Part shown: positions 48,701 through 55,757 of the stretch, piece after piece
Layout: the number at the start of each line of letters is the position of its first letter
Numbering within the stretch: position 1 is the first letter of the stretch
Assembly (NCBI GenBank): GCA_021821085.1
Contig: JAKACV010000009.1
Span: forward strand, 1 to 64,000
Direction of reading: 5' to 3'
DNA: 64,000 bases
Source of the DNA: Bacillota bacterium
Lineage (GTDB): Bacteria > Bacillota > Bacilli > Alicyclobacillales > SLC66
Translations under genes and position numbers: made by a program
The notes under the pieces: model-generated
What the model was told of the DNA's origin: nothing
Database searches by the model: none
What the model saw: the letters and a program-made list of their open reading frames with translations, nothing else

Positions 48701-48871
48701 GAGCGCATGCCGATGGCGCTCGTATTGATCGGTGGGATGCTGACCAGTACGCTGTTGACGCTCTTTGTTTTACCTGTGGTGTATCTTCTATTGCATCGTG
48801 TGAAAGGGGGGATGCTCCGAATTTTCCACTTGCGAAAAGATGTGAAGTCGATTGAAGTTTTTACTAAGTAA
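45737..48871 (+). CDS. RND efflux pump, second of a tandem pair
   Basis: 1044 residues of ordinary AcrB-like length. The N-terminal helix is RRPLAMLMILLAIVIMGAVAL, the helix 4 relay is LLVGILVDDAIVVLENIVRHH, and LTGLVAKNAILLVDYAKRM lies in the C-terminal block. It differs clearly from the first pump, so the two are not a recent duplication. Tandem unlike pumps with one adaptor recall MdtBC, where a heterotrimer forms; this is inference. It carries the same Asp pair, so both subunits may be proton-active. The substrate is unknown. Confidence 0.9.
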   Translation: MHITRFSIRRPLAMLMILLAIVIMGAVALTQLPVRRLPNVNFPHITVLLSDPGASPDTMRTQIVDPVENALTKVNGIVTMTAVARNGSGTIGLRFPGGTNINTAASEVSRVVNQMAGQLPVGTGTPTILKADPNALPIMDVAVYGTMSQASLYNLVSQTIEPALTTVPGVATVNLIGGRPPQVNVVANASFLEQDGLSLAALRAAIAGQNTSQPAGASQQGAVTYPVQVSGNVTSLTALDNLQLPDHVTLGEIASVTQGNAPITTVSHLNGQTAIGLVISAQSTANSLQTATDLKAKMQHLQSQLPAGVHMVVTGNTTTYTSQAMTATQSDLFLAILAAAIMISLWLHRLRLTGVIVLAIPTTLFATFLFMYFMHFSLDMMSLMALSLLVGILVDDAIVVLENIVRHHRLGQNAKEAAWIGRMEISGAAIAITLTDVVVYAPVAFMQGNIGQLFREFGLTIVFASLFSLFVSFTLTPLLAAHLGLREPKRHVGEHFARRFEAGFARMADRYERTVRVAFRRFYVVLGVALVAFSFNVAAFRTGLVATTYTPAQNASVFFVNVQMPIGTNVETTDGAVSQLSQAIQRLPGIQSVLSTTGFGAGSATSSNIGRLTVDMKSGGGVPSVFVVIPEIQQIAKQIPGMKIQTNVPNALVNGSGGSLSVVLRGSNLLTLDALSAHVETLFRQIPGIKNVTSTAQNTVPEESIQVNPQAAAAYGLSTRVVGQAIHMALQGMTVSQYRPSTTSVSEPIVIQLQTGGTPLGPSALGGQGMSLATLLALPVGTVGGQTVTLQQVATVQATQSPTIEREYNRQLEVQVSANTGGQPLGLIAQEAKSALHKLSVPSGYSYGFNGAIRQQGRAFGPLLQALWLSVLLIYMLLAALYESFLDPFAMILTLPLALTGAILALWLTHTPFSMYAFIAVVMLTGLVAKNAILLVDYAKRMVKSGELPLQEALIQAGRIRLRPILMTTGTMVLAMLPLALPVGAGASERMPMALVLIGGMLTSTLLTLFVLPVVYLLLHRVKGGMLRIFHLRKDVKSIEVFTK

Positions 48872-48907
48872 TTGTCTAGATCATTGTGTGGGTAGGGGTG
48901 GATTGGA

Positions 48908-49408
48908 TTGAAGAAGTATCAATGGATTAGTGCACTTGCAATCGCAGGGGTAGTGACTTTAGGGGTGACAGGGTGTGGGACGGCAAATGCGGCTGGCGCA
49001 AACCCATCCCAAAGTTCATCGGCAGGTACGACGGCCAGTACGACAACTGGTACACCACATAAAAAGGCAGGGCATAAGCACGCTTCACCCTTACATTGGG
49101 CGCTCGTTACGACGCCGTCCACTGTGAGTGCGGGGAAATCGTTTGCCGTGCAACTGACCGTTAGCAAGACAAAAGGGACTTTGCCACAAGGCACAATGAC
49201 TGCGCATCTGGCGCCAGTGAAGAAAAAGGGTACAACAACAAGTGCAAGTGGTACGAGTACGCAGCCTGTCACGTTAGTGAGCAAAGGCAATGGGGTCTAT
49301 ACAGGGACACTCACTGCGCCTGCAACGCAGGGGAAATATGCGATGAGCATCGCTTGGAAATTGACAAAGCGTACGGTTCATCACCGTATTCTTGTGAACG
49401 TGCAATAA
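48908..49408 (+). CDS. Lipoprotein with beta-sandwich (YtkA/FixH-like) domain
   Basis: 166 residues. A lipobox is visible (AGVVTLGVTGC), followed by a Ser/Thr/Gly linker and a His/Lys-rich stretch (HKKAGHKHASPLHW). The C-terminal ~100 residues read as an immunoglobulin-like domain (TTPSTVSAGKSFAVQLTVSK, NGVYTGTLTAPATQGKYAMS), similar to YtkA-like domains, some of which bind metals. The TTG at 48908 follows AGGGGTGG. It is the last gene of the second RND locus and may serve as an extracytoplasmic binding or sensing part. Family assignment is tentative. Confidence 0.68.
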   Translation: MKKYQWISALAIAGVVTLGVTGCGTANAAGANPSQSSSAGTTASTTTGTPHKKAGHKHASPLHWALVTTPSTVSAGKSFAVQLTVSKTKGTLPQGTMTAHLAPVKKKGTTTSASGTSTQPVTLVSKGNGVYTGTLTAPATQGKYAMSIAWKLTKRTVHHRILVNVQ

Positions 49409-49422
49409 ACAGGTAGTTTTTC

Positions 49423-49500
49423 ACTCCCCGTCGTGAAGGGAGTAGTTCTGATTCCCGAAAATAGAGGGTGGCTACGGGAGTCGGGACTACTCCTCTATTT
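49423..49500 (+). promoter_or_regulatory. Structured leader upstream of serC with competing hairpins
   Basis: Three stems share bases: ACTCCC/GGGAGT (49423-49428, 49438-49443); a 19-bp stem with G-U pairs (49439-49457 with 49475-49493); and AAATAGAGG/CCTCTATTT (49459-49467, 49492-49500). They cannot all form together, so a switch is possible. AGGGTGGCTACGGG (49465-49478) resembles the T-box core AGGGTGGNACCGCG only in part, and there is no room for a T-box stem I. The part after 49409 may also terminate the upstream operon. Confidence 0.4.
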
Positions 49501-49549
49501 GTCCTGAATATGCTATTGTTACAGAAATAGTAGTCATGAGGTGAATAGA

Positions 49550-50629
49550 GTGCGAAAGCATAACTTTAATGCTGGACCAGCTGCATTACCGCTTGAAGTT
49601 TTACAACGGGCGCAAGAAGAGTTTGTGGATTATGCAGCGAGTGGGATGTCCATTATGGAGATGTCACATCGCTCGGTTGAATATGAAGGAGTACACAATG
49701 AGGCACAAGCCCTGATTCGGGAACTTCTTGAAATTCCACAAGGATACCGTGTATTATTCCTTCAAGGTGGTGCATCGTTACAATTTGCTATGTTGCCAAT
49801 GAATTTTTTACCGTCCGATCAGATTGCTTGTTATATACAGACGGGTAATTGGTCCAATAAAGCGATTAAGGAGGCGCGATTACTCGGACAAGTTGAGGTG
49901 ATTGCGGCATCCGATGCGCGACCGCGTCGTGCCCCTGATTTACATGAGCTTCAATTGCCAACACATTCGGCTTATGTGCACATTACATCGAATGAAACGA
50001 TTGAAGGCTTACGCATCAATGACTACCCATACACAGGAGAAGTTCCATTAGTTTGTGACATGTCTAGTGACATCCTTTCTCGCAAAGTGGATGTGTCACA
50101 GTTCGCTCTTATTTATGCCGGGGCGCAAAAAAACCTTGGACCTGCTGGTGTGACGGTGGTTCTTGTTCGTGAGGATATGTTGGAACGCGTTAATAGAGAA
50201 CTTCCCTCGATGTTGCGATATGATGTTCATGTGAAGGGAAATTCGCTCTACAATACTCCACCTACCTTTTCTATCTATATGATGAATCTTGTGTTGCAGT
50301 GGATGAAGAGTCAAGGGGGTCTTGATGTTATTGAGGAACGCAACATACGCAAGGCGCAACTCATTTATGATGTGATTGATAAGAGTGGCGGATTTTACGA
50401 AGGACTGGTGGCGATGAAGGATCGTTCGCTTATGAATGTTACATTTGGAATCGCAACAGAAGACCTCGAGCAAACATTTTTAAGTGAAACAAAGGCAAAT
50501 GGTTTTATTGGATTGAAAGGCCATCGCGAAATGGGACATTTTCGAGCTTCGATATACAACGCAGTGACAGAAGAAAGTTGTCGTGAGTTAGCTAACTTTA
50601 TGAACGATTTTGCACAACGCCATCAGTAA
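49550..50629 (+). CDS. serC: Phosphoserine aminotransferase
   Basis: About 359 residues. Class V PLP enzyme motifs are HNFNAGPAALPLEVL, GMSIMEMSHRS, FLQGGASLQFAM, the PLP lysine in YAGAQKNLGPAGVTVV, and GHREMGHFRASIYNAV at the C-terminus. It makes phosphoserine from 3-phosphohydroxypyruvate and glutamate in serine synthesis. GTG 49550 follows TGAGGTGA and gives the usual SerC N-terminus. It stands alone (serA and serB are not adjacent) and ends with a strong terminator. Confidence 0.95.
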   Translation: MRKHNFNAGPAALPLEVLQRAQEEFVDYAASGMSIMEMSHRSVEYEGVHNEAQALIRELLEIPQGYRVLFLQGGASLQFAMLPMNFLPSDQIACYIQTGNWSNKAIKEARLLGQVEVIAASDARPRRAPDLHELQLPTHSAYVHITSNETIEGLRINDYPYTGEVPLVCDMSSDILSRKVDVSQFALIYAGAQKNLGPAGVTVVLVREDMLERVNRELPSMLRYDVHVKGNSLYNTPPTFSIYMMNLVLQWMKSQGGLDVIEERNIRKAQLIYDVIDKSGGFYEGLVAMKDRSLMNVTFGIATEDLEQTFLSETKANGFIGLKGHREMGHFRASIYNAVTEESCRELANFMNDFAQRHQ

Positions 50630-50669
50630 CATGGCCAATGCACATATGAATGAGTGATACTTAACATGA

Positions 50670-50700
50670 AGCGACTTCAGACCTATGAAGTCGCTTTTTC
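50670..50700 (+). terminator. Terminator of serC
   Basis: AGCGACTTCA (50670-50679) pairs perfectly with TGAAGTCGCT (50686-50695) around a 6-base loop, followed by a T run. Confidence 0.93.
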
Positions 50701-50787
50701 GTGCGATGTGTGAGTGAGTACGATGTATACTTCTGCATCAGCTCGTCAAGGGTAGAGAGTAGGGACGGATCATTCAAGGAGGGAATC

Positions 50788-51603
50788 ATGCTCATCGAGC
50801 TTCTTGCAACAACGATTGGATCATTTCTTATCGCGTTTGGTGTAAATGAATTTATTGTTCCGACCCATTTATTAACGAGTGGATTGTCTGGGATTTGTAT
50901 TATGTTATTTAATCTGTTTCACTGGCCAATTGGCATATTATTTCTGGTCTTCAATATCCCTTTGCTAATCATTGGATACTATACAATTGGGCGCAAATTT
51001 AGTGTCTATACGATTCTATCTGTCATTGAGCAGGCGTTCTTCCTGAGTTGGTTGCACATTCCGCATTCGGTTACCGATGATCCGATGCTCGCAGCGATCT
51101 TTGGCGGATTTTTAATTGGATTTGGTGCGGGATTTACGCTTCGCGTCGGAGGATCTTCTGGTGGTTTTGATATTATCGCGCGTCTTCTCGCGCGTCGTAA
51201 TGTTCGATTTGGAACGACAAATTTAGTGCTGAATGGGATTATTTTGCTTCTCTCTGCAGCGTTGTTTAATATTGAACTTGCACTATACACCTTTGTTTCT
51301 ATTTTTGTTGCTGCTAAAACGTATGATATTGTATTGCGGAATATGGAGAAAGTTAGCTTGCTTATTGTGACGCAAATGGGTGAACAAGTACAGCAACAAC
51401 TACATACGCAACTTAATGGAGAAATTACATTATGGCAGAGTGCATCTCATACTGACAGTGGTCATCCGCAAATTCTCTTTTGTATAGCAGTTAATGCACA
51501 AATTGCCGCTATTCGCACGGCATTGCAGGCGGTTGATCCACATGCTGTTTGTTCCATTTTGCCAACTCAGGATGTTGTGGGTGGGAATCTGCGCACGTGG
51601 TAA
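50788..51603 (+). CDS. YitT-family membrane protein (DUF2179)
   Basis: About 271 residues. Five or six membrane segments fill the first 160 residues (FLIAFGVNEFIVPTHLLTSG, FGGFLIGFGAGFTLRVGGSS), and the cytosolic C-terminal DUF2179 domain ends with DPHAVCSILPTQDVVGGNLRTW. The family is common in Bacillus; its transport or regulatory role is not established. ATG 50788 follows AAGGAGGG; the longer open frame from 50701 lacks a ribosome site. Confidence 0.85.
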   Translation: MLIELLATTIGSFLIAFGVNEFIVPTHLLTSGLSGICIMLFNLFHWPIGILFLVFNIPLLIIGYYTIGRKFSVYTILSVIEQAFFLSWLHIPHSVTDDPMLAAIFGGFLIGFGAGFTLRVGGSSGGFDIIARLLARRNVRFGTTNLVLNGIILLLSAALFNIELALYTFVSIFVAAKTYDIVLRNMEKVSLLIVTQMGEQVQQQLHTQLNGEITLWQSASHTDSGHPQILFCIAVNAQIAAIRTALQAVDPHAVCSILPTQDVVGGNLRTW

Positions 51604-51711
51604 ATTCGTAGCGAATGGATGAATGCTTCAGGGTTGCAATAAATATTAATATGAATGAATCTATGGATAGATGAATATGAATTCTGTTTTGCACATACAA
51701 GAGGTCTTAAA

Positions 51712-51807
51712 GAGGTTGTTCAAAAAGGGTCTTAAAGGCAATAGCAGATGTGAATCGATTAAAAATAATTGATTACTTGACCGAAGTCTCCCTTTTTGAA
51801 CAGGCTC
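51712..51807 (+). mobile_element. MITE-like element, copy B (96 bp, short)
   Basis: It has the same terminal inverted repeats (GAGGTTGTTCAAAAAGGG left; complement of GAGCCTGTTCAAAAAGGG right) but an interior unrelated to copies A and C. Flanks TTAAA (51707-51711) and TAAAA (51808-51812) look like a 5-base duplication with one change. The rest of 51604-51972 has no gene. Confidence 0.75.
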
Positions 51808-51972
51808 TAAAAACTGTCGTAGTGTAATTTTTATTGCGCCGTCGACTGGAGTTTCACAGCCGCTTGCATTACATAATTCGGAAATTATTTATGTAGGAGT
51901 GGGTAGCATAGTTTTGGCTCCTATAAACCTGATTATACGGTCTTACGATTCAAGTGAAGGAAACCCATTGAC

Positions 51973-52001
51973 TTGACAACCGGTAGATGCAAACGTATTA
52001 T
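51973..52001 (+). promoter_or_regulatory. Strong sigma-A promoter of the cysteine-protein operon
   Basis: TTGACA (51973-51978) and TATTAT (51996-52001), 17-base spacer, 41 bases before the ATG at 52043. AT-rich sequence follows to the ribosome site. Confidence 0.75.
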
Positions 52002-52042
52002 ATCTATGTATTAATAAATATTGATTCATGGAGGTTTATACT

Positions 52043-52306
52043 ATGGATATTCGTGAAGTGGCTACGATTAAAGAGGAAAATGAAGCGGGAAAAGTGGTTG
52101 TTGAATTTAATGGAGTTGAAACAGAAAAACTTCAGGAGTTGGTTACAGAGTGCTCCAGTGGTACATGTTCTTGTGGTAGTGAACAATTTCTTACCAATGT
52201 CGAATCATTTGTTCTCTCTGACGATGGGAAGACCATTGAGATATCTGGTAAGGTGAGTGCAGAAGAGGTTGCGAATACTCTTAAGGATTGGCAGAAAGAA
52301 TTATAA
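52043..52306 (+). CDS. Small protein with CSSGTCSCG motif, unknown function
   Basis: About 87 residues, acidic, with no signal peptide or membrane segment. A cluster of three cysteines, CSSGTCSCG, sits in the middle (about residues 46-54), with predicted strands before it (AGKVVVEFNGVE) and a strand-helix after it (KTIEISGKVSAEEVANTLKDW). This suggests a metal site, a redox centre or a thiol target. I do not recognise the family. GGAGG is 8 bases before ATG 52043. It opens an operon with an ArsR-type regulator and an amino acid permease, spaced 69 and 61 bases. Confidence 0.75.
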   Translation: MDIREVATIKEENEAGKVVVEFNGVETEKLQELVTECSSGTCSCGSEQFLTNVESFVLSDDGKTIEISGKVSAEEVANTLKDWQKEL

Positions 52307-52375
52307 GAAACACTGCAAAGGTATGGCCCACTTGGCGCGCATGCCTTCGTAACATCGTAAAGAGGAGTGAAACGA

Positions 52376-52744
52376 ATGGAAAAATCCTGGGAGTTTGAGG
52401 AGCAACAACTCCCCATTTTTGTAAAGGTAAATTTGAATGGAGTCTTTAAGGTGTTGGCCGATCCAACGCGCTTACAGATGTTTAAGATGCTTGCTGATGT
52501 AGGGGGTATCTGTTGCCGAATTGTACCCAATATAGAGCTGGAAGATGCAGAGGGAGTTACTTATGGATTGTGTGTACAAGACTTTGTAGCACATTTAAAG
52601 ATTCCACAATCTACAGTTTCACATCATTTATCATTGCTACGCAACGCAGGTCTCGTACAAAGTATAAAAAAGGGTCTATGGGTATACTATTACCGTGATG
52701 AAGTGACAGTTGAGGCGTTTAAGAATGCGGTCAAGATGCTATAA
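52376..52744 (+). CDS. ArsR/SmtB-type regulator with three cysteines
   Basis: About 122 residues. The winged helix is typical (FKVLADPTRLQMFKMLADV, LKIPQSTVSHHLSLLRNAGLV, KKGLWVYYYRD). Family sensors often carry metal-binding cysteines in the helix before the recognition helix; here LCVQDF keeps one and ICCRIV about 23 residues earlier adds two. An acidic insert (NIELEDAEGVTYG) lies between them. It could sense a metal, metalloid or reactive sulfur. ATG 52376 is 8 bases after AGAGGAG. It probably controls its own operon. Confidence 0.85.
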   Translation: MEKSWEFEEQQLPIFVKVNLNGVFKVLADPTRLQMFKMLADVGGICCRIVPNIELEDAEGVTYGLCVQDFVAHLKIPQSTVSHHLSLLRNAGLVQSIKKGLWVYYYRDEVTVEAFKNAVKML

Positions 52745-52805
52745 ATTTCAACTCATCACATGTGTTATGCTTAAGGCGACGCATGACACATGGAGGGTTA
52801 CTGCA

Positions 52806-54101
52806 ATGAGTATAGGGGATTACCGTGAGCGTCAATTGGACACACATACATTGCGAAGATCGCTCACTTGGATTCAAGGAACACCTATGACAATAGGGGC
52901 TGTATTAGGTTCTGGCATTCTCGTTTTACCTGCGGTTACGGCAGATATTTCTGGTCCAGCTGCATTACTTGCTTGGCTTTTGATGTCCCTTTTGTCCTTT
53001 CCCATTGCTCTCACACTCGGAGCGTTGACAGCTAAATTGCCACATGCCGGTGGGATAGTCGCCTATGCTCGGGAAGCTTTTGGCCCTTCCGTCGGCGCGA
53101 TCGTTGGCTGGTTGTTTCTTGGTACGATTCCTATTGGTGTGCCGATTGTGGCACTCATCGGATCGAATTATATTGGCACGGTTTTAGGACTGACCTCATG
53201 GCAAGTGACACTGATTGGTGCAGGATTGGTCGCACTTTCTGTAACCCTGAATATTCGAGGCGTTGAGTTAGCTGGGTGGGTACAGGTGCTCGTGATTGCG
53301 TTAATTGCCATTCTCTTGACTGTGGCCATATTGGCGGCATTGCCACATGTGCTAATTAACAACTTTCAACCTTTTGCACCACATGGATGGTGGTCTGTGG
53401 GGTTCTCTGCTGTTATGATTTTTTGGTGTTTTGTGGGATGGGAAATGATCGCACATTTGGCGGAGGAATTTACCAATCCTAAGCGAGATGTACCCTTAAG
53501 TCTAGCACTTGCCGCACTCGTGATTGCAGTGTTATATCTTGCGGTTGCATTTGTAACGATTGGAACGCGCGCATATGGAGATCATATTGGTCTGGCGCCT
53601 CTCAGCATGTTAGTAGGAGCTATATTTGGTCGAACAGCTGCAGCGTTCACCGCAGTCCTCGCGTTGCTGATCTCTTTTGCTACCATTCATACAAATATTG
53701 CAGGGTTTTCGCGCATGATATATGCACAAGCGCGCCAAGGTGATTTTCCAAAAATATTTTCCAAAATTCATCGGACCTATCAGACGCCTGCAGCAGCTTT
53801 ACTGGGGTTGGCAGCCGTTTTTGCGTTGGTTTTTCTTGCGAATTTCATTTTTCATCCGAATCTTGGCACGATTATTAAATGGCCGAGCGCAATATTCATT
53901 GCATTATATATGATCGCTATGGCGTCAGGTGTAAAACTCTTTTCTATAGGTACGATGAATTGGTGGACGGCCAGCATATCGTTAGTGGTTTGTATGATTA
54001 TTTACGGTTTTAGCGGATGGGCTATGTTATTTCCGTTAGTACTTGGTGTAGTTGGATGGATGATGAGTAAACGGAGATATGTAGTAGAGGTGCAACGATA
54101 G
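52806..54101 (+). CDS. APC-family amino acid permease/exporter
   Basis: About 431 residues with around 12 membrane segments. The N-terminus has the APC-type unwound helix 1 (TIGAVLGSGILVLPAV), then a long series of membrane helices and a helix 8 region VLALLISFATIHTNIAGFSRM. The sequence resembles YjeH-type exporters of hydrophobic amino acids more than importers, but direction cannot be decided. ATG 52806 is after GGAGGGT (52792-52798); upstream in-frame codons overlap the regulator. As the third gene of the ArsR operon it may move a thiol-containing amino acid (inference). Confidence 0.82.
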   Translation: MSIGDYRERQLDTHTLRRSLTWIQGTPMTIGAVLGSGILVLPAVTADISGPAALLAWLLMSLLSFPIALTLGALTAKLPHAGGIVAYAREAFGPSVGAIVGWLFLGTIPIGVPIVALIGSNYIGTVLGLTSWQVTLIGAGLVALSVTLNIRGVELAGWVQVLVIALIAILLTVAILAALPHVLINNFQPFAPHGWWSVGFSAVMIFWCFVGWEMIAHLAEEFTNPKRDVPLSLALAALVIAVLYLAVAFVTIGTRAYGDHIGLAPLSMLVGAIFGRTAAAFTAVLALLISFATIHTNIAGFSRMIYAQARQGDFPKIFSKIHRTYQTPAAALLGLAAVFALVFLANFIFHPNLGTIIKWPSAIFIALYMIAMASGVKLFSIGTMNWWTASISLVVCMIIYGFSGWAMLFPLVLGVVGWMMSKRRYVVEVQR

Positions 54102-54313
54102 GTATGTAACATGATAGCAGAAATTGCTTCTTTTATGGGTGCCAACCCGTGTTTTCTCGTGGGATGTGAATGTGGCGTATTAGAAGTTGTCTTTTGAGTG
54201 TACAAGGGATTCCGCAGCGAGTACGCATTTGCATTTGGACCTGAGTTGCTTCTGGTCATTTACGCATGAACTTCATGATTCGCACGCTACAAATGAGAGA
54301 ATGATGGAATAGA

Positions 54314-54353
54314 GGCATGGATTGCATCAATAGTTCGATCGTCAATCCATGCC
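54314..54353. terminator. Hairpin between convergent permease and cotJB
   Basis: GGCATGGATTG (54314-54324) and CAATCCATGCC (54343-54353) form an 11-bp perfect stem with an 18-base loop. T runs are weak on both sides, so it may be a bidirectional terminator or only a structured spacer. The 54102-54313 stretch shows nothing else. Confidence 0.45.
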
Positions 54354-54372
54354 ATCTCAGTTGCTGTTTTAT

Positions 54373-54639
54373 TTATACTTGCCAGGGCCACGGAGTATTA
54401 TTCCACTGCCATGAGTCATGAGTGCCATCATGACCTCCAAAAGACGTGAGGGGAGTGGGATTTTGCTCAAATTGCTTTGCTAAAACTTCCCTTCGATCTT
54501 TAAACTGTTGATATTGCGCAAGTGCCTGAGTGTCAGATGGATGTGTATCGAGATAGAGTGTTAAATCTGTAAGCACGAAATCGATTGATTGTAACTCATG
54601 CAACGCACGGTAATAAGTAGCAGGCAGTTGATCATTCAT
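54373..54639 (-). CDS. cotJB: Spore coat protein CotJB
   Basis: 88 residues, matching CotJB in size and pattern: a helical start (YYRALHELQSIDFVLTDLTLYLDTHPSD) and the middle FKDRREVLAKQFEQNPTPLTSFG, then a Trp/Pro-rich tail (WQWNNTPWPWQV). CotJB helps assemble CotJC in the Bacillus spore coat. Its start overlaps the cotJA stop (ATGA), as expected for an operon. Confidence 0.85.
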   Translation of the reverse strand: MNDQLPATYYRALHELQSIDFVLTDLTLYLDTHPSDTQALAQYQQFKDRREVLAKQFEQNPTPLTSFGGHDGTHDSWQWNNTPWPWQV

Positions 54640-54845
54640 TTGATATCGCCTCCCGTATAGGGACTATAAAGATCTGGCCAGAGTGTCCCATGGCGCAATG
54701 CTTCGCGATAGGCAAATTGTTTGAGGTGACGCGGCTGAACGGTGATGAATTGATTGACGGGAATAATAAACGGTTTAGACGTATGCACTGGGCAGGGATC
54801 ATTGGCGCTATGGTACGGGGTATATGTTTGCCAGCGTGGATCCAT
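54636..54845 (-). CDS. cotJA: Spore coat-associated protein CotJA
   Basis: 69 residues. CotJA hallmarks are YTPYHSANDPCPVHTSKPF, the proline-rich middle, and EALRHGTLWPDLYSPY. AGGAGG is 8 bases before the ATG on the minus strand. A sequence upstream (CATATCAT on the minus strand) loosely fits the sigma-E -10 pattern, consistent with sporulation expression. A longer overlapping frame on the same strand (54632-54853) is not used. The 54846-55068 stretch has no gene. Confidence 0.86.
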   Translation of the reverse strand: MDPRWQTYTPYHSANDPCPVHTSKPFIIPVNQFITVQPRHLKQFAYREALRHGTLWPDLYSPYTGGDIK

Positions 54846-55068
54846 CTTCGCATCCTCCTGAACGATGTAACTTTCTTGATGTTACTTTATGATATGCAGG
54901 GAGAACATAAAGTAGATCCATATCTTAATCGCAAGTAAAGTTGATGTGATTTCCAAGTGGGAATGTAACAAAAAAACTTCTCCATACTGTGTGTACAGAA
55001 TAGGTGGGTGCCCACTATGTGCGGAGTTTGACGTTTCTCGACGGTAAACAGGGGACTTTACGGCATTT

Positions 55069-55308
55069 TTAGGTAATGAGTGATTGTAGTGTATCACGAT
55101 GTATGATCAAATCAGCCAGTGTATAGGCATCAAGTATGTTCAGGGAGGCGTGTAGAGCTTCTGCTAATACTGTTTTTAACCGACAATCAGGAATTAGCGT
55201 ACAGATCCTGATCTGTTTATCAAAACATTCTGCTATGTTAAAATTCCCCTCTATCTCACGCATAACTCTCCCTATATTAATTTCCTCAGGTGGTGTGACT
55301 AATTGAAT
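55069..55308 (-). pseudogene. nsrR: C-terminal remnant of NsrR (Rrf2-family nitric oxide sensor)
   Basis: The recognisable part starts near LVTPPEEINIGRVMREIEG and includes the cluster cysteines ECFD, RICTLIPDC and the tail RLKTVLAEALHASLNILDAY, as in NsrR. The N-terminal ~60 residues, with the DNA-binding helix-turn-helix, are missing. The open frame continues to 55356 but that part does not resemble the family and instead is antisense to the hmp fragment. The piece cannot regulate DNA. Confidence 0.75.
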
Positions 55309-55317
55309 TTCGCCAAA

Positions 55318-55602
55318 GTGAATATTCCCGGACAATCCTATACTTATCGTCGTCAAAACAGTTTATCAGGTGTGCCTGGAAAAAAGAATTATCGCATTCG
55401 TGTCAAGCGTGAGAATGTACGCGGAGATTTGCCAGCTTGGGTCGTGTCAAACTGCTTGCATAGTAATATTAAAGAGGGGGACGTTGTACACATTGCACCA
55501 CCTTCTGGGAATTTTGTTCTCCATGCTAAAACAGATCGACCCGTACTCCAGAAAACTGGAATGGGGTCGTCTTTTCGCACTCTTTTTTTACTGTTTCAGT
55601 AA
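55318..55602 (+). pseudogene. hmp: Internal fragment of flavohemoglobin Hmp
   Basis: The FAD-domain sequence is recognisable: IPGQSYTYRRQNSLSGVPGK, YRIRVKRE, WVVSNCLHSNIKEGDVV and HIAPPSGNFVLHAKTDRPV. The globin domain before it and the NAD-binding domain after it are missing; the frame runs to a stop at 55602 through unrelated residues. With the divergent nsrR remnant it abuts, it shows a single deletion that removed both N-termini and the shared promoter region. No gene is seen in 55603-55757. Confidence 0.75.
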
Positions 55603-55757
55603 AACCACAAGTTTTTCAGTGGCCTCGACACATTCCATCTTCTTTTTATTGTGTCTACGAGCTTAGATGAATGCAAATGCATTTTTAGTTTCTTTTAACT
55701 GCCGCTATACCACTGCATTTCTTTGCTGATTTGATGTGCTGAAGTAATATTTTGGTA

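Noticed and set aside
20558-48871. The two RND loci as a recent duplication
   Set aside because: The pumps and adaptors differ in length, anchor type (lipobox or not) and motif details, so they are distant paralogues.
49465-49480. Full T-box riboswitch before serC
   Set aside because: Only the AGGGTGG part fits the core, and there is no room for stem I and a specifier loop before the preceding gene ends.
54632-54853. 73-residue minus-strand frame overlapping cotJA
   Set aside because: The alternative frame 54636-54845 matches CotJA and has a good ribosome site; the other has no likeness.
55303-55317. ATG/TTG-type start making the hmp piece a small intact gene
   Set aside because: The sequence lacks the globin and NAD domains and begins exactly where the nsrR similarity stops on the other strand, so it is a deletion remnant.
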